From assembly GCA_021776345.1 (NCBI GenBank), contig JAJFGC010000160.1, forward strand, positions 1 to 39,203: 39,203 nucleotides of DNA, written 5' to 3'. Made by a program: the position numbers and the translations under genes. Below are positions 10,401 through 19,256 of the stretch, piece after piece. The notes under the pieces are model-generated. The model saw nothing but the letters and a program-made list of their open reading frames with translations, ran no database searches and was not told where the DNA came from. Numbering within the stretch: position 1 is the first letter of the stretch; each line of letters opens with the position of its first letter. Source of the DNA: Hyphococcus sp. (GTDB taxonomy: Bacteria; Pseudomonadota; Alphaproteobacteria; Caulobacterales; Parvularculaceae).

Positions 10401-11717
10401 ATGAGCGATCTTTTTCAATCCGCCGGTTTTGAAAAAGATGCGCCGCGCCCCCTTGCGGATCGATTGCGGCCTAAATCTCTCGATGAAGTCGTCGGGCAAG
10501 ATCATCTCTTAGGCGAGGGCGCGCCATTGCAGCGCATGCTGAATGCCGGGCGACTATCGTCGATCATTTTTTGGGGGCCGCCAGGCGTTGGCAAAACCAC
10601 TATAGCACGGCTGCTTGCGGATCATGGCGATCTTGATTTTGAGCAAATCTCCGCAATTTTTTCCGGCGTTGCAGATTTGCGTAAAGTTTTTGAACGGGCG
10701 AAGGCGCGTCGCGCCGCGGGCAAGGGAACGCTACTGTTCGTTGATGAGATCCATCGCTTCAACAAAGCACAACAAGACGGATTTCTTCCTCATGTTGAAT
10801 CCGGTCTGATTACGCTAATAGGAGCAACTACTGAAAATCCGTCCTTTGAACTAAATGCAGCGCTCTTATCGCGCGCGCAGGTGTTTACCCTACACCGTCT
10901 CGACGATGATACCTTGGAACTGCTGTTGCAGCGCGCAGAGAAGGAAGAAGGGCGTGATTTGCCGCTCACCTTGGGCGCGCGGTCAGCCTTGCGCGTCATG
11001 GCCGATGGGGACGGGCGTTTTATTCTCAATCTCGCTGAGGAATTGTTCCTTGAGCCGCCAGATCGGCCAGCTATTGAACCCAAGGACCTTGGCGCGATCG
11101 TCCAGCGCCGTGCGCCGGTCTATGACAAAGGTCAGGAGTCGCACTACAATCTTGCTAGCGCGCTGCAAAAATCGATCCGCGGGTCAGACGTAGATGCGGC
11201 ACTCTATTGGGGCGCGCGCATGCTGGTGGGCGGGGAAGACCCGAAATTTATTTTGCGACGTCTTGTTGTTATCGCGTCCGAAGATGTCGGCAATGCAGAC
11301 CCACAAGCGCTTCCCATCGCGATCGCTGCAAAAGACGCCTATGAATTTCTGGGCCAGCCTGAGGGTGAAATCGCTATCGGCCAGCTCATCGCGTATCTTG
11401 GCAGCGCGCCAAAATCGAACCGTTCACACGTCGCCTTCAAAAAGGCGAAAGCGACGGCTCGAGAAACCGGGTCGTTAGCGCCGCCGCCCCATGCGATGAA
11501 CGCGCCGACAAAGCTCATGAAGTCACTCGGCTATTCGGACGGTTATGTTTATGATCATGACACGGAAGGCGGATTTGCGGGATTAAATTATTTTCCGCCG
11601 GACATGGAACGTCAGAGATTTTATCAACCGTCTCAGTTTGGCTTTGACAAAGAAATCGCCAAGCGACTGGAATACTGGGCGCGCAAGCGCCGCAATAAGG
11701 AAGAAGACGGCCACTAA
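10401..11717 (+). CDS. rarA: Replication-associated recombination protein A (AAA+ ATPase)
   Basis: [87 protein letters not shown]. Confidence 0.96.
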   Translation: MSDLFQSAGFEKDAPRPLADRLRPKSLDEVVGQDHLLGEGAPLQRMLNAGRLSSIIFWGPPGVGKTTIARLLADHGDLDFEQISAIFSGVADLRKVFERAKARRAAGKGTLLFVDEIHRFNKAQQDGFLPHVESGLITLIGATTENPSFELNAALLSRAQVFTLHRLDDDTLELLLQRAEKEEGRDLPLTLGARSALRVMADGDGRFILNLAEELFLEPPDRPAIEPKDLGAIVQRRAPVYDKGQESHYNLASALQKSIRGSDVDAALYWGARMLVGGEDPKFILRRLVVIASEDVGNADPQALPIAIAAKDAYEFLGQPEGEIAIGQLIAYLGSAPKSNRSHVAFKKAKATARETGSLAPPPHAMNAPTKLMKSLGYSDGYVYDHDTEGGFAGLNYFPPDMERQRFYQPSQFGFDKEIAKRLEYWARKRRNKEEDGH

Positions 11718-12494
11718 ATGACGCTTGAGACTTTACTCGCTGCAAAAGCGTTCATTATTCTTATCTGGTTTGCCGTTTTCTTTATTGCTGAACGGATAGC
11801 GATGGCCGCGACCCCACCGACATCAAAAGCAAGACTGTTTCGCAATGGCGGCTTGTGGCTACTTGTTTTGCTGCTTTCGCCGCTGATTGTTGCGCCGATC
11901 ACTGCCTGGGGCGTCAATCAAATAATCTGGGTGCGGCCTGACTGGATGGCGGTTGGCAGCGCGAGCCTGGCTATTCTCGCCATTGACCTCCTGCTTCTCG
12001 ATATCTGGACCTACTGGCTGCATCGTGCCTATCATCGCGTTCCGCTCATGTGGCGGCTTCACGAAGTGCACCATCGGGACGAGTTTCTTGATACGACTAG
12101 TGCGGTCCGATTTCATATTGGCGAGGTGGTTTTGTCAGCAATGCTGCGCCTCATTCCGATTACGCTTCTGGCTTTGCCGCTGAGCACAGTCATAATCTTT
12201 GAGACCATATTATTGTGCTCGGCGATATTTCATCATTCGAATGTGCGCATACCAACGGTCGTAGAGCGCGTCTTGTCTCGTTTCATCGTCACGCCCTCAA
12301 TCCATTGGGTACACCATCACGCCATTCAGCAGGATACAGATTCCAATTACGCCTCGTTTTTAAGCGTTTGGGATCGGGTCTTTTCGTCGAAAAGCGGCAC
12401 TGACCGTCAATTAGATATGAAAATAGGCGTTGAAGGCGTTGAAGATCAGTCCTTTTTAAGGTTAATCCTCAGGCCTTTGATGAGGAATGGTTAA
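11718..12494 (+). CDS. Sterol desaturase / fatty acid hydroxylase family membrane protein
   Basis: Histidine boxes HRAYH, HEVHH, HHSN, HWVHHH and C-terminal NYASFLSVWDRVF with several TM segments. Confidence 0.9.
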   Translation: MTLETLLAAKAFIILIWFAVFFIAERIAMAATPPTSKARLFRNGGLWLLVLLLSPLIVAPITAWGVNQIIWVRPDWMAVGSASLAILAIDLLLLDIWTYWLHRAYHRVPLMWRLHEVHHRDEFLDTTSAVRFHIGEVVLSAMLRLIPITLLALPLSTVIIFETILLCSAIFHHSNVRIPTVVERVLSRFIVTPSIHWVHHHAIQQDTDSNYASFLSVWDRVFSSKSGTDRQLDMKIGVEGVEDQSFLRLILRPLMRNG

Positions 12495-12880
12495 TGAACG
12501 GCGGAATGATCTGGCTTGCAGTTGCTGGCGGCGGGGCTATTGGCGCGATGGCGCGCCACGGCGTATCGCGCGCGGCTATGAATATGCTCGGCCCGAACTT
12601 TCCCTGGGGAACGCTTGGCGCCAATATCTCCGGTTCATTTGCCATGGGCCTTCTCATTGTTTGGCTTTCTCGCCATGAACCACAAAGCGCGGCGCTTCGT
12701 GCATTTCTTACCGTCGGATTACTCGGTGCTTTCACAACATTTTCAACCTTTTCGCTCGATGTCGTCACACTCTATAAGGATCGGACACTGATGATTGCAG
12801 GGGCTTATCTATTCTGCTCAGTCATCTTGTCGATCGCCGGATTGCTGGCGGGCATGGGCCTCGGACGGCAAATATTATGA
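12494..12880 (+). CDS. crcB: Fluoride channel CrcB/FluC
   Basis: GGGAIGAMARHGVSRA, PWGTLGANISGSFAMGLL, TVGLLGAFTTFSTFSLD; four TM small protein. Confidence 0.95.
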   Translation: MNGGMIWLAVAGGGAIGAMARHGVSRAAMNMLGPNFPWGTLGANISGSFAMGLLIVWLSRHEPQSAALRAFLTVGLLGAFTTFSTFSLDVVTLYKDRTLMIAGAYLFCSVILSIAGLLAGMGLGRQIL

Positions 12881-13854
12881 GCGGTGTTCAAACAAAAACG
12901 GTGATCACGGACGAAGACGGTATGCGTCTCGATCGGTGGTTCAAGGTCCATTTCCCGCAAGTTCGCCATGGCGAGCTGGAAAAGTACCTGCGTAAAGGGC
13001 AAGTGCGCGTGAGCGGCGGGCGAGTGAAGTCAAATCGCCGACTTGAGGTCGGCGAAGAAATTCGTATTCCACCGTTAGGCGACCCGGCGCAAGTAAAGCG
13101 GATGCCTGCAAGTCCCGAAGATGCTCGTGACCTGAAAAAACTGATCCTATTTGAGGATGACGCGATTATCGCGCTCAACAAGCCCTTTGGCCTTGCCGTC
13201 CAAGGCGGCACGAAGACCAGCCGCCACCTAGACGGCATGCTTGCAGCGCTTGGTACGGATGATGAGCGACCCCGTCTCGTTCATCGTCTCGATAAGGATA
13301 CCGGCGGACTTATGATTGTCGCAAAAACCAGAAAAGCCGCGCAAAAACTGGGCGATGCGTTTAAGCGCCATGAAATAGACAAGACCTATTGGGGGCTTAG
13401 CGCCGGTATCCCCCATCCACGTGAAGGCACGATCGACATGGCCATTGCGAAAAAAATGATCCGCATAAAATCAGGCGGCGAGGAGCGTGTTGTTCCGGCT
13501 GATGGTGAGGGCGCAAAAAAAGCGGTTTCCGATTATCAAATACTCGAGGAGGCGGGGCCGGTTGCTTTTCTTGCAATGCGGCCTGTGACGGGACGAACCC
13601 ATCAGTTACGAGTTCATGCGGCAGCGATTGGTTGTCCGATCGTGGGGGATGGCAAATATGGAGGCGAGAGCGCTCACATAGAAGGCGTCTCACCAAAACT
13701 GCATCTTTTCTGTCGCTCCATGACGTTTGCGCACCCGCAGACCGGACGGAAAATGACGCTGTCGGCGCCTCTTACCGGCCACATGGCGGATACCTGGAAA
13801 TTTTTCTCCTTTGAAACACGCGCCGTGTGCGACTGGCCGGAAGATTTGCGCTAG
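12877..13854 (+). CDS. rluC: RluA/RluC-family 23S rRNA pseudouridine synthase
   Basis: S4-like N-terminal domain (MRLDRWFKVHFPQV...LRKGQVRVSGGRVKSNRRL) plus catalytic motif RLVHRLDKDTGGLMIVAKT. Confidence 0.9.
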   Translation: MSGVQTKTVITDEDGMRLDRWFKVHFPQVRHGELEKYLRKGQVRVSGGRVKSNRRLEVGEEIRIPPLGDPAQVKRMPASPEDARDLKKLILFEDDAIIALNKPFGLAVQGGTKTSRHLDGMLAALGTDDERPRLVHRLDKDTGGLMIVAKTRKAAQKLGDAFKRHEIDKTYWGLSAGIPHPREGTIDMAIAKKMIRIKSGGEERVVPADGEGAKKAVSDYQILEEAGPVAFLAMRPVTGRTHQLRVHAAAIGCPIVGDGKYGGESAHIEGVSPKLHLFCRSMTFAHPQTGRKMTLSAPLTGHMADTWKFFSFETRAVCDWPEDLR

Positions 13855-14561
13855 TGAATAAGCCTGTTCGTATAAAGCGTATCTATAAGACGGTTAGCGT
13901 TGAACATAATTCGACTATTATGCTCGATGGCCGAAGCGCCAAAACTCAGGGCAGAAACCCATTGACGGCGCCGACAAAAGAGCTGGCGGATGCTGTTGCA
14001 AAGGAATGGGCATTACAACGAGAATATGTCGACCGGCAATCGATGCCGCTAACGGCGTTATTATCATTGGCCATCGATAGTGACGAGGCCGGCAAGGAAG
14101 ACTGGCGTGATGAGATTCTAAAATATTTGAGCACGGATCTAATATGCTATCGCGCAGAAAAGCCCGACGCTCTTGTAGAAAAACAGACGACCGCCTGGGA
14201 CCCTTACATGAATTGGCTACGCGAAGAATTCAACGGGACTTTGATTGTTACAAGCGGTGTCAGCGCTGTCACGCAACCAGCCGCAGCCGCTGTTTCCATT
14301 CGTAGCGCGTTAAGCGTTGCAACGGCACACACATTAATTGCCATTGATACCGCTACAAAAATTACAGGGTCTGCGGTTTTGGCGCTGGCTCTATGGAAGC
14401 GGTTCAAACCAGCGCAACAAATCTTCAACGCGGCGCGCCTGGACGAGCGTTTTCAGGAAGAAAAATGGGGCGTCGATGCTGAGGCGAAGGTTCGCGAACG
14501 TAGTCTGGAAAAAGAATTCCTGGCTGCAGCGGACTTTATCCGCCTTATCGAAGGCGAATAA
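13854..14561 (+). CDS. ATP12-family F1-ATPase assembly chaperone
   Basis: GTG start overlapping the upstream TAG; LDGRSAKTQGRNPLTAPTKELADAVAKEW, MPLTALLSLAIDS, DLICYRAEKPDALVEKQTTAWDPYMNW, SAVLALALWK. Confidence 0.92.
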   Translation: MNKPVRIKRIYKTVSVEHNSTIMLDGRSAKTQGRNPLTAPTKELADAVAKEWALQREYVDRQSMPLTALLSLAIDSDEAGKEDWRDEILKYLSTDLICYRAEKPDALVEKQTTAWDPYMNWLREEFNGTLIVTSGVSAVTQPAAAAVSIRSALSVATAHTLIAIDTATKITGSAVLALALWKRFKPAQQIFNAARLDERFQEEKWGVDAEAKVRERSLEKEFLAAADFIRLIEGE

Positions 14562-14567
14562 GAACGC

Positions 14568-15413
14568 CTACATATCAACAGTCTCGCCGCGGTTAAGCGC
14601 TCGAAATCGCATCAGTTCCATATCTTTCAATACGGTATCTTTGTCGGTGTCCATCGAATCGAAATCGAGGAGATATTCGCGAATATAATCCTCACGGGTG
14701 ACGGTTTCAGCGGCGCCTGAGAGAAACGCAAATTTTTCTTTGGCGTATGCTTCGTTTTGCGCTTCAGCGGCTTCCGGATTAATTTCCTCCAGAAGCGCTT
14801 CATATTGGCGTTGGCGTTCCACATCCTTTGTTGGCGCAACCGCTTGGCGTGCATCATTTTCGCGCCAGCTATCAACAAGTGCGGCAAACTCTTGAGACGT
14901 CATTACGCCGTCTCGATTGACATCAGCAATAACAAAGTCGATTTTTGCTTCTTCAAAGGCTTCGACCCGTGTCAGCAGCTCGCCATCAAATGCCGCTTTG
15001 ACCGCCTCCAACGCTGATTGTCCTGCTTCTGTTTCCCGATAGGGTTGGTTGCGAGAAAACGTGACTGTGCGCTTTTCAGTCTCAACAACGTTTCCGTTTA
15101 TGGTGCGTTTTAGCGTGAAGGTTTGTTTTAATTGTTGTTGCGAGTTCAGCATATCAGCAATTTCGTCTTCACTTAGCCCGGCTCCTTCCGTTGCTTCATC
15201 CGCTAGCTCTTGATTAACTGTGCCGGCAGCAGTTGTTTCGATCACGGTCGCTTCAGTCGGCGCGGTGTCGACAACAGCGTCCAACGGGGCCTGCTCGACC
15301 GGTGTTAAATTTTCCGGCTGGCCGGCAGAACCGTCATTTTGGGCGACAGCGTGTGTCGCGACGAACGCGAGGCTTGCGCTGGCGAATAATTTGAAGAGAA
15401 TTTCGTTTGACAT
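14568..15413 (-). CDS. Exported EF-hand protein
   Basis: Signal peptide (MSNEILFKLFASASLAFVATHAVAQ); EF-hand loops DVNRDGVMTSQEF and DTDKDTVLKDMEL. Confidence 0.75.
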   Translation of the reverse strand: MSNEILFKLFASASLAFVATHAVAQNDGSAGQPENLTPVEQAPLDAVVDTAPTEATVIETTAAGTVNQELADEATEGAGLSEDEIADMLNSQQQLKQTFTLKRTINGNVVETEKRTVTFSRNQPYRETEAGQSALEAVKAAFDGELLTRVEAFEEAKIDFVIADVNRDGVMTSQEFAALVDSWRENDARQAVAPTKDVERQRQYEALLEEINPEAAEAQNEAYAKEKFAFLSGAAETVTREDYIREYLLDFDSMDTDKDTVLKDMELMRFRALNRGETVDM

Positions 15414-15507
15414 AGGAGAGGCCTTCTAAATGTTCTTTTCCGAAAGATAACACCAGAAAATGACTAAATGTTGCGTTTTCTATGGATATTTTCGTTCGGG
15501 ACAAAGA

Positions 15508-16524
15508 TTAAATAGCTTTAATGTCGATCAGCGACCGGGCCGACGACACCACTGCCTCCCGGGCGGTTCGAAAGTCGATCCCTGTTAACGCCTTAACGTA
15601 GCTATTGTCTGCCTGGGGAACCGTTCCGAGGTCGGGAATAACGCTGGCAATGCTCCGATCAAAATTCGCCATGATACGGACAACAAAGGCAGGAAGCTCA
15701 CGTCTCGGAATTTTCTTTGCGCGGTCGGGAAGCGCCTCACGCAGAATTGCCGCCATGTCTTTTAACGACAGTGTCTCAGCCGCAGCAATAAGCCTACGCC
15801 CGCCCGCACCCGGTGTCTCAAATGCTTTTATATGCAGCGTCGCGACGTCACGCACATCGACGATCGGATAGCTCACAGGTGGAATTGCCGGATAGGCGCC
15901 CGTTGTAAATAACCGGATAAGATCGAGCGACGCGCCGATGTCGTCGTCAAGCGCCGGTCCGAGAACCAAGCCTGGATTAACGGTAACCAAGCGGTGCTTA
16001 AAGCCATCTTCCGTCGCAAGATCCCATGCGGCTTGTTCCGCTTCGGTCTTTGATACGATGTAGGCGGACAGCATTTGCCATGAAACATCTGTCCAATCCT
16101 TTTCGCTGACAGGCATGACTGGAGGGCGATTGGGCCGATACATCATCGCCACCATTGATGATGTCATGACGATGCGCTCGGCCTTCTTTCCGGCACGCAA
16201 TACGCGAAGGGCGCCATCACGCGCTGCCGGTGTGAGCGCGTTGCGATCTCTTGGCTGCGATGTGGGAAATGGCGAGGCGACATGCATAATGCCGGCGCAA
16301 CCTTCAGCAGCCTCAGCCCAACCGTCATCCTTTAACAGATCGGCCGCGGCAAAGGTCAGTTTACTGATGTCGGCGCCTGCGTCGCCGAGCGAGCGCTTTA
16401 CCTGATCGGCTTTATTAAGTGCACGAACGGTACCGCAAACCTCATACCCTCCCTGCAGGAGCTGTAACGCTGTGTGCTTGGCGATAAACCCTGAAATCCC
16501 GGTGACGAGTATTTTTTGAGCCAT
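15508..16524 (-). CDS. NAD(P)-dependent epimerase / dihydroflavonol-reductase-like SDR
   Basis: MAQKILVTGISGFIAKHTALQLLQGGYEVCGTVR (TGxxGFxxxH), MHVASPFP, YIVSKTEAEQAAWD. Confidence 0.9.
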   Translation of the reverse strand: MAQKILVTGISGFIAKHTALQLLQGGYEVCGTVRALNKADQVKRSLGDAGADISKLTFAAADLLKDDGWAEAAEGCAGIMHVASPFPTSQPRDRNALTPAARDGALRVLRAGKKAERIVMTSSMVAMMYRPNRPPVMPVSEKDWTDVSWQMLSAYIVSKTEAEQAAWDLATEDGFKHRLVTVNPGLVLGPALDDDIGASLDLIRLFTTGAYPAIPPVSYPIVDVRDVATLHIKAFETPGAGGRRLIAAAETLSLKDMAAILREALPDRAKKIPRRELPAFVVRIMANFDRSIASVIPDLGTVPQADNSYVKALTGIDFRTAREAVVSSARSLIDIKAI

Positions 16525-16571
16525 TGCCTGTCTCCAATTCCTTCGGAAGTGATTTGATTAAATCTATAGCA

Positions 16572-17324
16572 TCACTCTGGAGCCGTCGCGCTGATTGTGG
16601 GACCAAAAACGCTTTCAAACGCCTTCTTCAATTCGGTGTCCACGTCGGAGAGAGTAACGGGCAAGCCAAGGTCAACGAGACTTGTGATCCCAAGACCGGC
16701 TTCGTCGATGCCGCAGGGGGTTATCCCGGTAAAATGCGAGAGGTCCGGTTCAACATTGAGGGATATCCCATGAAAACTTACCCATTTGCGGACACGGACG
16801 CCAATTGCCGCGATTTTGTCTTCGCGCAACAGGCCACCCGGACGCGTGCGGTCGATCCAGACGCCAACACGACCGTCTCGGCGTTCAGCCCGCAGGCCGA
16901 ATTCACTGAGCGTCACGATGATCCATTCCTCAAGGCCATGAACGAAGCACCGGATATCCTTTCCGCGTTTGTCGAGGTCCAGCATCACATATGCGACCCG
17001 CTGGCCAGGCCCATGATAGGTGTGCTGTCCGCCGCGACTGGTTTTGAATACGGGAAATCGGTCAGGCGCCAGTAGATCGTCAGCCTTCGCGCTTGTTCCA
17101 GCAGTGTAAAGCGGCGGATGCTCCAAAAGCCAGATGAGTTCGCTGGCGGAACCAGCCCGAATCGCCGCGACCCGGCGTTCCATCGCCTGGACGGCTTCAT
17201 CATACCCCACATAACCGTCAGAGACCGCCCATCCCGCCGGATCTTCGGATTTCAGGCCCTTGGAGGCAGTTTCACAAGTTAACGCAGTTCTAACCAAACC
17301 GGGGCACTCTCTGATAAATAGCAA
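16572..17324 (-). CDS. lipB: Octanoyltransferase LipB (start codon uncertain)
   Basis: [81 protein letters not shown]. The first ~30 aa do not look like typical LipB, so the true start may lie downstream. Confidence 0.94.
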   Translation of the reverse strand: MLFIRECPGLVRTALTCETASKGLKSEDPAGWAVSDGYVGYDEAVQAMERRVAAIRAGSASELIWLLEHPPLYTAGTSAKADDLLAPDRFPVFKTSRGGQHTYHGPGQRVAYVMLDLDKRGKDIRCFVHGLEEWIIVTLSEFGLRAERRDGRVGVWIDRTRPGGLLREDKIAAIGVRVRKWVSFHGISLNVEPDLSHFTGITPCGIDEAGLGITSLVDLGLPVTLSDVDTELKKAFESVFGPTISATAPE

Positions 17325-17345
17325 CGCCAGGGGTTCTGGGGCCTG

Positions 17346-17579
17346 ATGTCGTCAGTTGACGAAATCGAAATTGAATTAACGGTTCAGATCGGCGAGGCCG
17401 AACTGCCGCTTAAACGGCTATTGCGCATGGGTCGCGGCGCTTTTATCCCACTTGGGGGAGATGAGCGCAAACGTCTAGATGTTCTGGCCAACGGCCGAAA
17501 AATAGCTCGGGGCCATGTTGTCCTCAACGGCGATGAAGTTACCGTTCAAATTGACGGCAGAACCAGCGAAGCCGCTTAA
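17346..17579 (+). CDS. Small FliN/SpoA (C-ring) domain protein
   Basis: 77 aa: [61 protein letters not shown], matching FliN C-terminal domain architecture. Confidence 0.8.
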   Translation: MSSVDEIEIELTVQIGEAELPLKRLLRMGRGAFIPLGGDERKRLDVLANGRKIARGHVVLNGDEVTVQIDGRTSEAA

Positions 17580-17608
17580 AAACACCTCAAATTACAGCAT
17601 TTTCAGGC

Positions 17609-17637
17609 TTCACACGGCCCTAGCCTTTTGCTATCTC
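17609..17637 (+). promoter_or_regulatory. Candidate promoter for tRNA-Leu
   Basis: TTCACA (17609-17614), 17 nt, TATCTC (17632-17637), about 22 nt upstream of the mature tRNA. Confidence 0.4.
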
Positions 17638-17658
17638 CGCCGCTCGCAATCACGATGT

Positions 17659-17745
17659 GCGGTCGTGGCGGAATTGGTAGACGCGCAGCGTTGAGGTCGC
17701 TGTCCGGTAACACGGGTGGAAGTTCGAGTCTTCTCGACCGCACCA
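17659..17745 (+). tRNA. tRNA-Leu (anticodon GAG), CCA encoded
   Basis: Acceptor GCGGTCG/CGACCGC, ACCA 3' end, anticodon stem-loop CAGCG-TTGAGGT-CGCTG, long variable arm, T-arm GGAAG-TTCGAGT-CTTCT. Confidence 0.95.
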
Positions 17746-17825
17746 ACCTTTCTCAGAAGATGGCTGATAACGGCGCATAGCGCCCTCATAGTTAACAAGG
17801 CATAAACGATGCAACGCCGTTCCTT

Positions 17826-18143
17826 ATGGGAGCGAGACGTCTTTTTGCGGGTCTTTTATGCGCCTTTGGCTGTGCCGAACAGGCGGCAGCTGAAACCACC
17901 ATCCTTCGCCCTGGACCCTGTGCAACGCCGCAGCCGAGCTATCTTTTGGCGGCGAATAGCGGCGCGTTGATCCGGTTTGAACCTGACGCGCCTGCAGCGC
18001 TAGGCAATCATGTGATTGTCTTCAGGCCCAAGCCCACTACAGGCTGGGCAAGCCAACGTCTCCTTATGCGATTTGACTTGAAGCTCGATGAGAAGGGCGT
18101 CCGCATTTTCAACAGCGGCGCCGTTTGTATGGAGGCTAACTAA
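17826..18143 (+). CDS. Small exported protein of unknown function
   Basis: 105 aa with N-terminal signal peptide (MGARRLFAGLLCAFGCAEQAAAE); no family recognised. Confidence 0.55.
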   Translation: MGARRLFAGLLCAFGCAEQAAAETTILRPGPCATPQPSYLLAANSGALIRFEPDAPAALGNHVIVFRPKPTTGWASQRLLMRFDLKLDEKGVRIFNSGAVCMEAN

Positions 18144-18144
18144 C

Positions 18145-18444
18145 ATGCGGATTTTTCTGATTGCGCTCGCGCTTGTTTACGTCTTTGGGGTCAGTTACGC
18201 CCGTTCGGTTTTTATTGGACCGGACAAGTGTCCGACCTCAGCCAATGCGCCGGTCTATATTGCTGAAGAAGAAATAGAGGCGCCTGATCTTAATGGCTGG
18301 CGCGATATTGCCGCTGACGCAGCGCCCGTGATCGATCTTGATATTGCCGAGGCGCCGCAAACCAACCGGGTTTTTGCCCGTTTTCCCGCCGATCCTCAAA
18401 CCGGTGACGTCTTCGGCGATCGCAATCCGGCCTGCCGCGACTGA
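18145..18444 (+). CDS. Small exported acidic protein of unknown function
   Basis: ATG 18145, 1 nt after the upstream stop (track start 18088 overlaps the upstream ORF); signal-like MRIFLIALALVYVFGVSYA followed by an acidic mature region. Confidence 0.55.
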   Translation: MRIFLIALALVYVFGVSYARSVFIGPDKCPTSANAPVYIAEEEIEAPDLNGWRDIAADAAPVIDLDIAEAPQTNRVFARFPADPQTGDVFGDRNPACRD

Positions 18445-19068
18445 TTACTTGTCAGTCTCTGGCTTGCCTTCGGGATAAGCTACCAGTTCGGTTTCTATGC
18501 GAATGTCAATTTCATCAGCTATCCACGGCACCGCCATCCCTAGATCGAATTCAGAGCGATTAATCCGCGTATCAATCGATAATCCGGCCGACAGGGCGTC
18601 TTTAAATTTCTCAACGCCGTCTGCGAAGTGATGGCGTCCGTGGCGGTTCACGTTGATATTCAAGACAACAGGTCGGGTAACGCCCTTAATCGTCAGGTCG
18701 CCTTCAAGTTGGCCGCGCTCAAGCCCTGTCTTGCGCGCAGATGTTGAGACGAATGTAATGGCAGGATTTTTTCCAACGTCGAATAGACGTTGGCTTTTCA
18801 TATCCGCATCCAGCTTTTCGACGCCAGTCCATACACTGTCGGCGTCAATGGAAAATGTAACCGTGCTCGCTGATGGGTCTTCGAAATCAAGATTAAACTC
18901 ACCGTCAAAGTCGGTAAAACGACCGGACATATTTGCCAAACCGTTGTGGTTCCAAGTGAACTGAATCAACGTGTGATTATGATCCATTTCATAGGCAATC
19001 GGTTCCGCCATTGCGGCATGCGGCGCTATTGCAGTAAGTAGCGCTATTCCAGATACTATTGTTTTCAT
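18445..19068 (-). CDS. YceI-family periplasmic protein
   Basis: MKTIVSGIALLTAIAPHAAMA signal peptide; YEMDHNHTLIQFTWNHNGLANMSGRFTDFDGEFNLD...LTIKGVTRPVVLNI. Internal Met preferred over the track start 19143. Confidence 0.9.
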   Translation of the reverse strand: MKTIVSGIALLTAIAPHAAMAEPIAYEMDHNHTLIQFTWNHNGLANMSGRFTDFDGEFNLDFEDPSASTVTFSIDADSVWTGVEKLDADMKSQRLFDVGKNPAITFVSTSARKTGLERGQLEGDLTIKGVTRPVVLNINVNRHGRHHFADGVEKFKDALSAGLSIDTRINRSEFDLGMAVPWIADEIDIRIETELVAYPEGKPETDK

Positions 19069-19256
19069 GATTTCAGTCCTTAAAACGATCAAATGCCGAA
19101 ATTTGCGTTGACAACGATTGGCGGCGCTCAAGCCAAAGGACATCTCGATAAGCTAAAAAACCTAGGCTGGCACGCCAATTATGATGCTGTAAAGCCTTCA
19201 CAACCCAAGGTGCGGCCACTAGAAGGCAGGACGTAGAAGAAAAGCGGGTCAACCCC

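Noticed and set aside
12494-12880. Possible fluoride riboswitch for crcB
   Set aside because: crcB starts on the stop codon of the preceding gene, leaving no leader for a riboswitch.
16524-17075. 183-aa plus-strand ORF antisense to lipB
   Set aside because: Fully covered by clearly homologous lipB on the other strand; composition looks like a shadow ORF in GC-rich DNA.
17774-17786. GGCGC-ATA-GCGCC as terminator of tRNA-Leu
   Set aside because: Short stem without a T tract; may fold but does not support an intrinsic terminator call.
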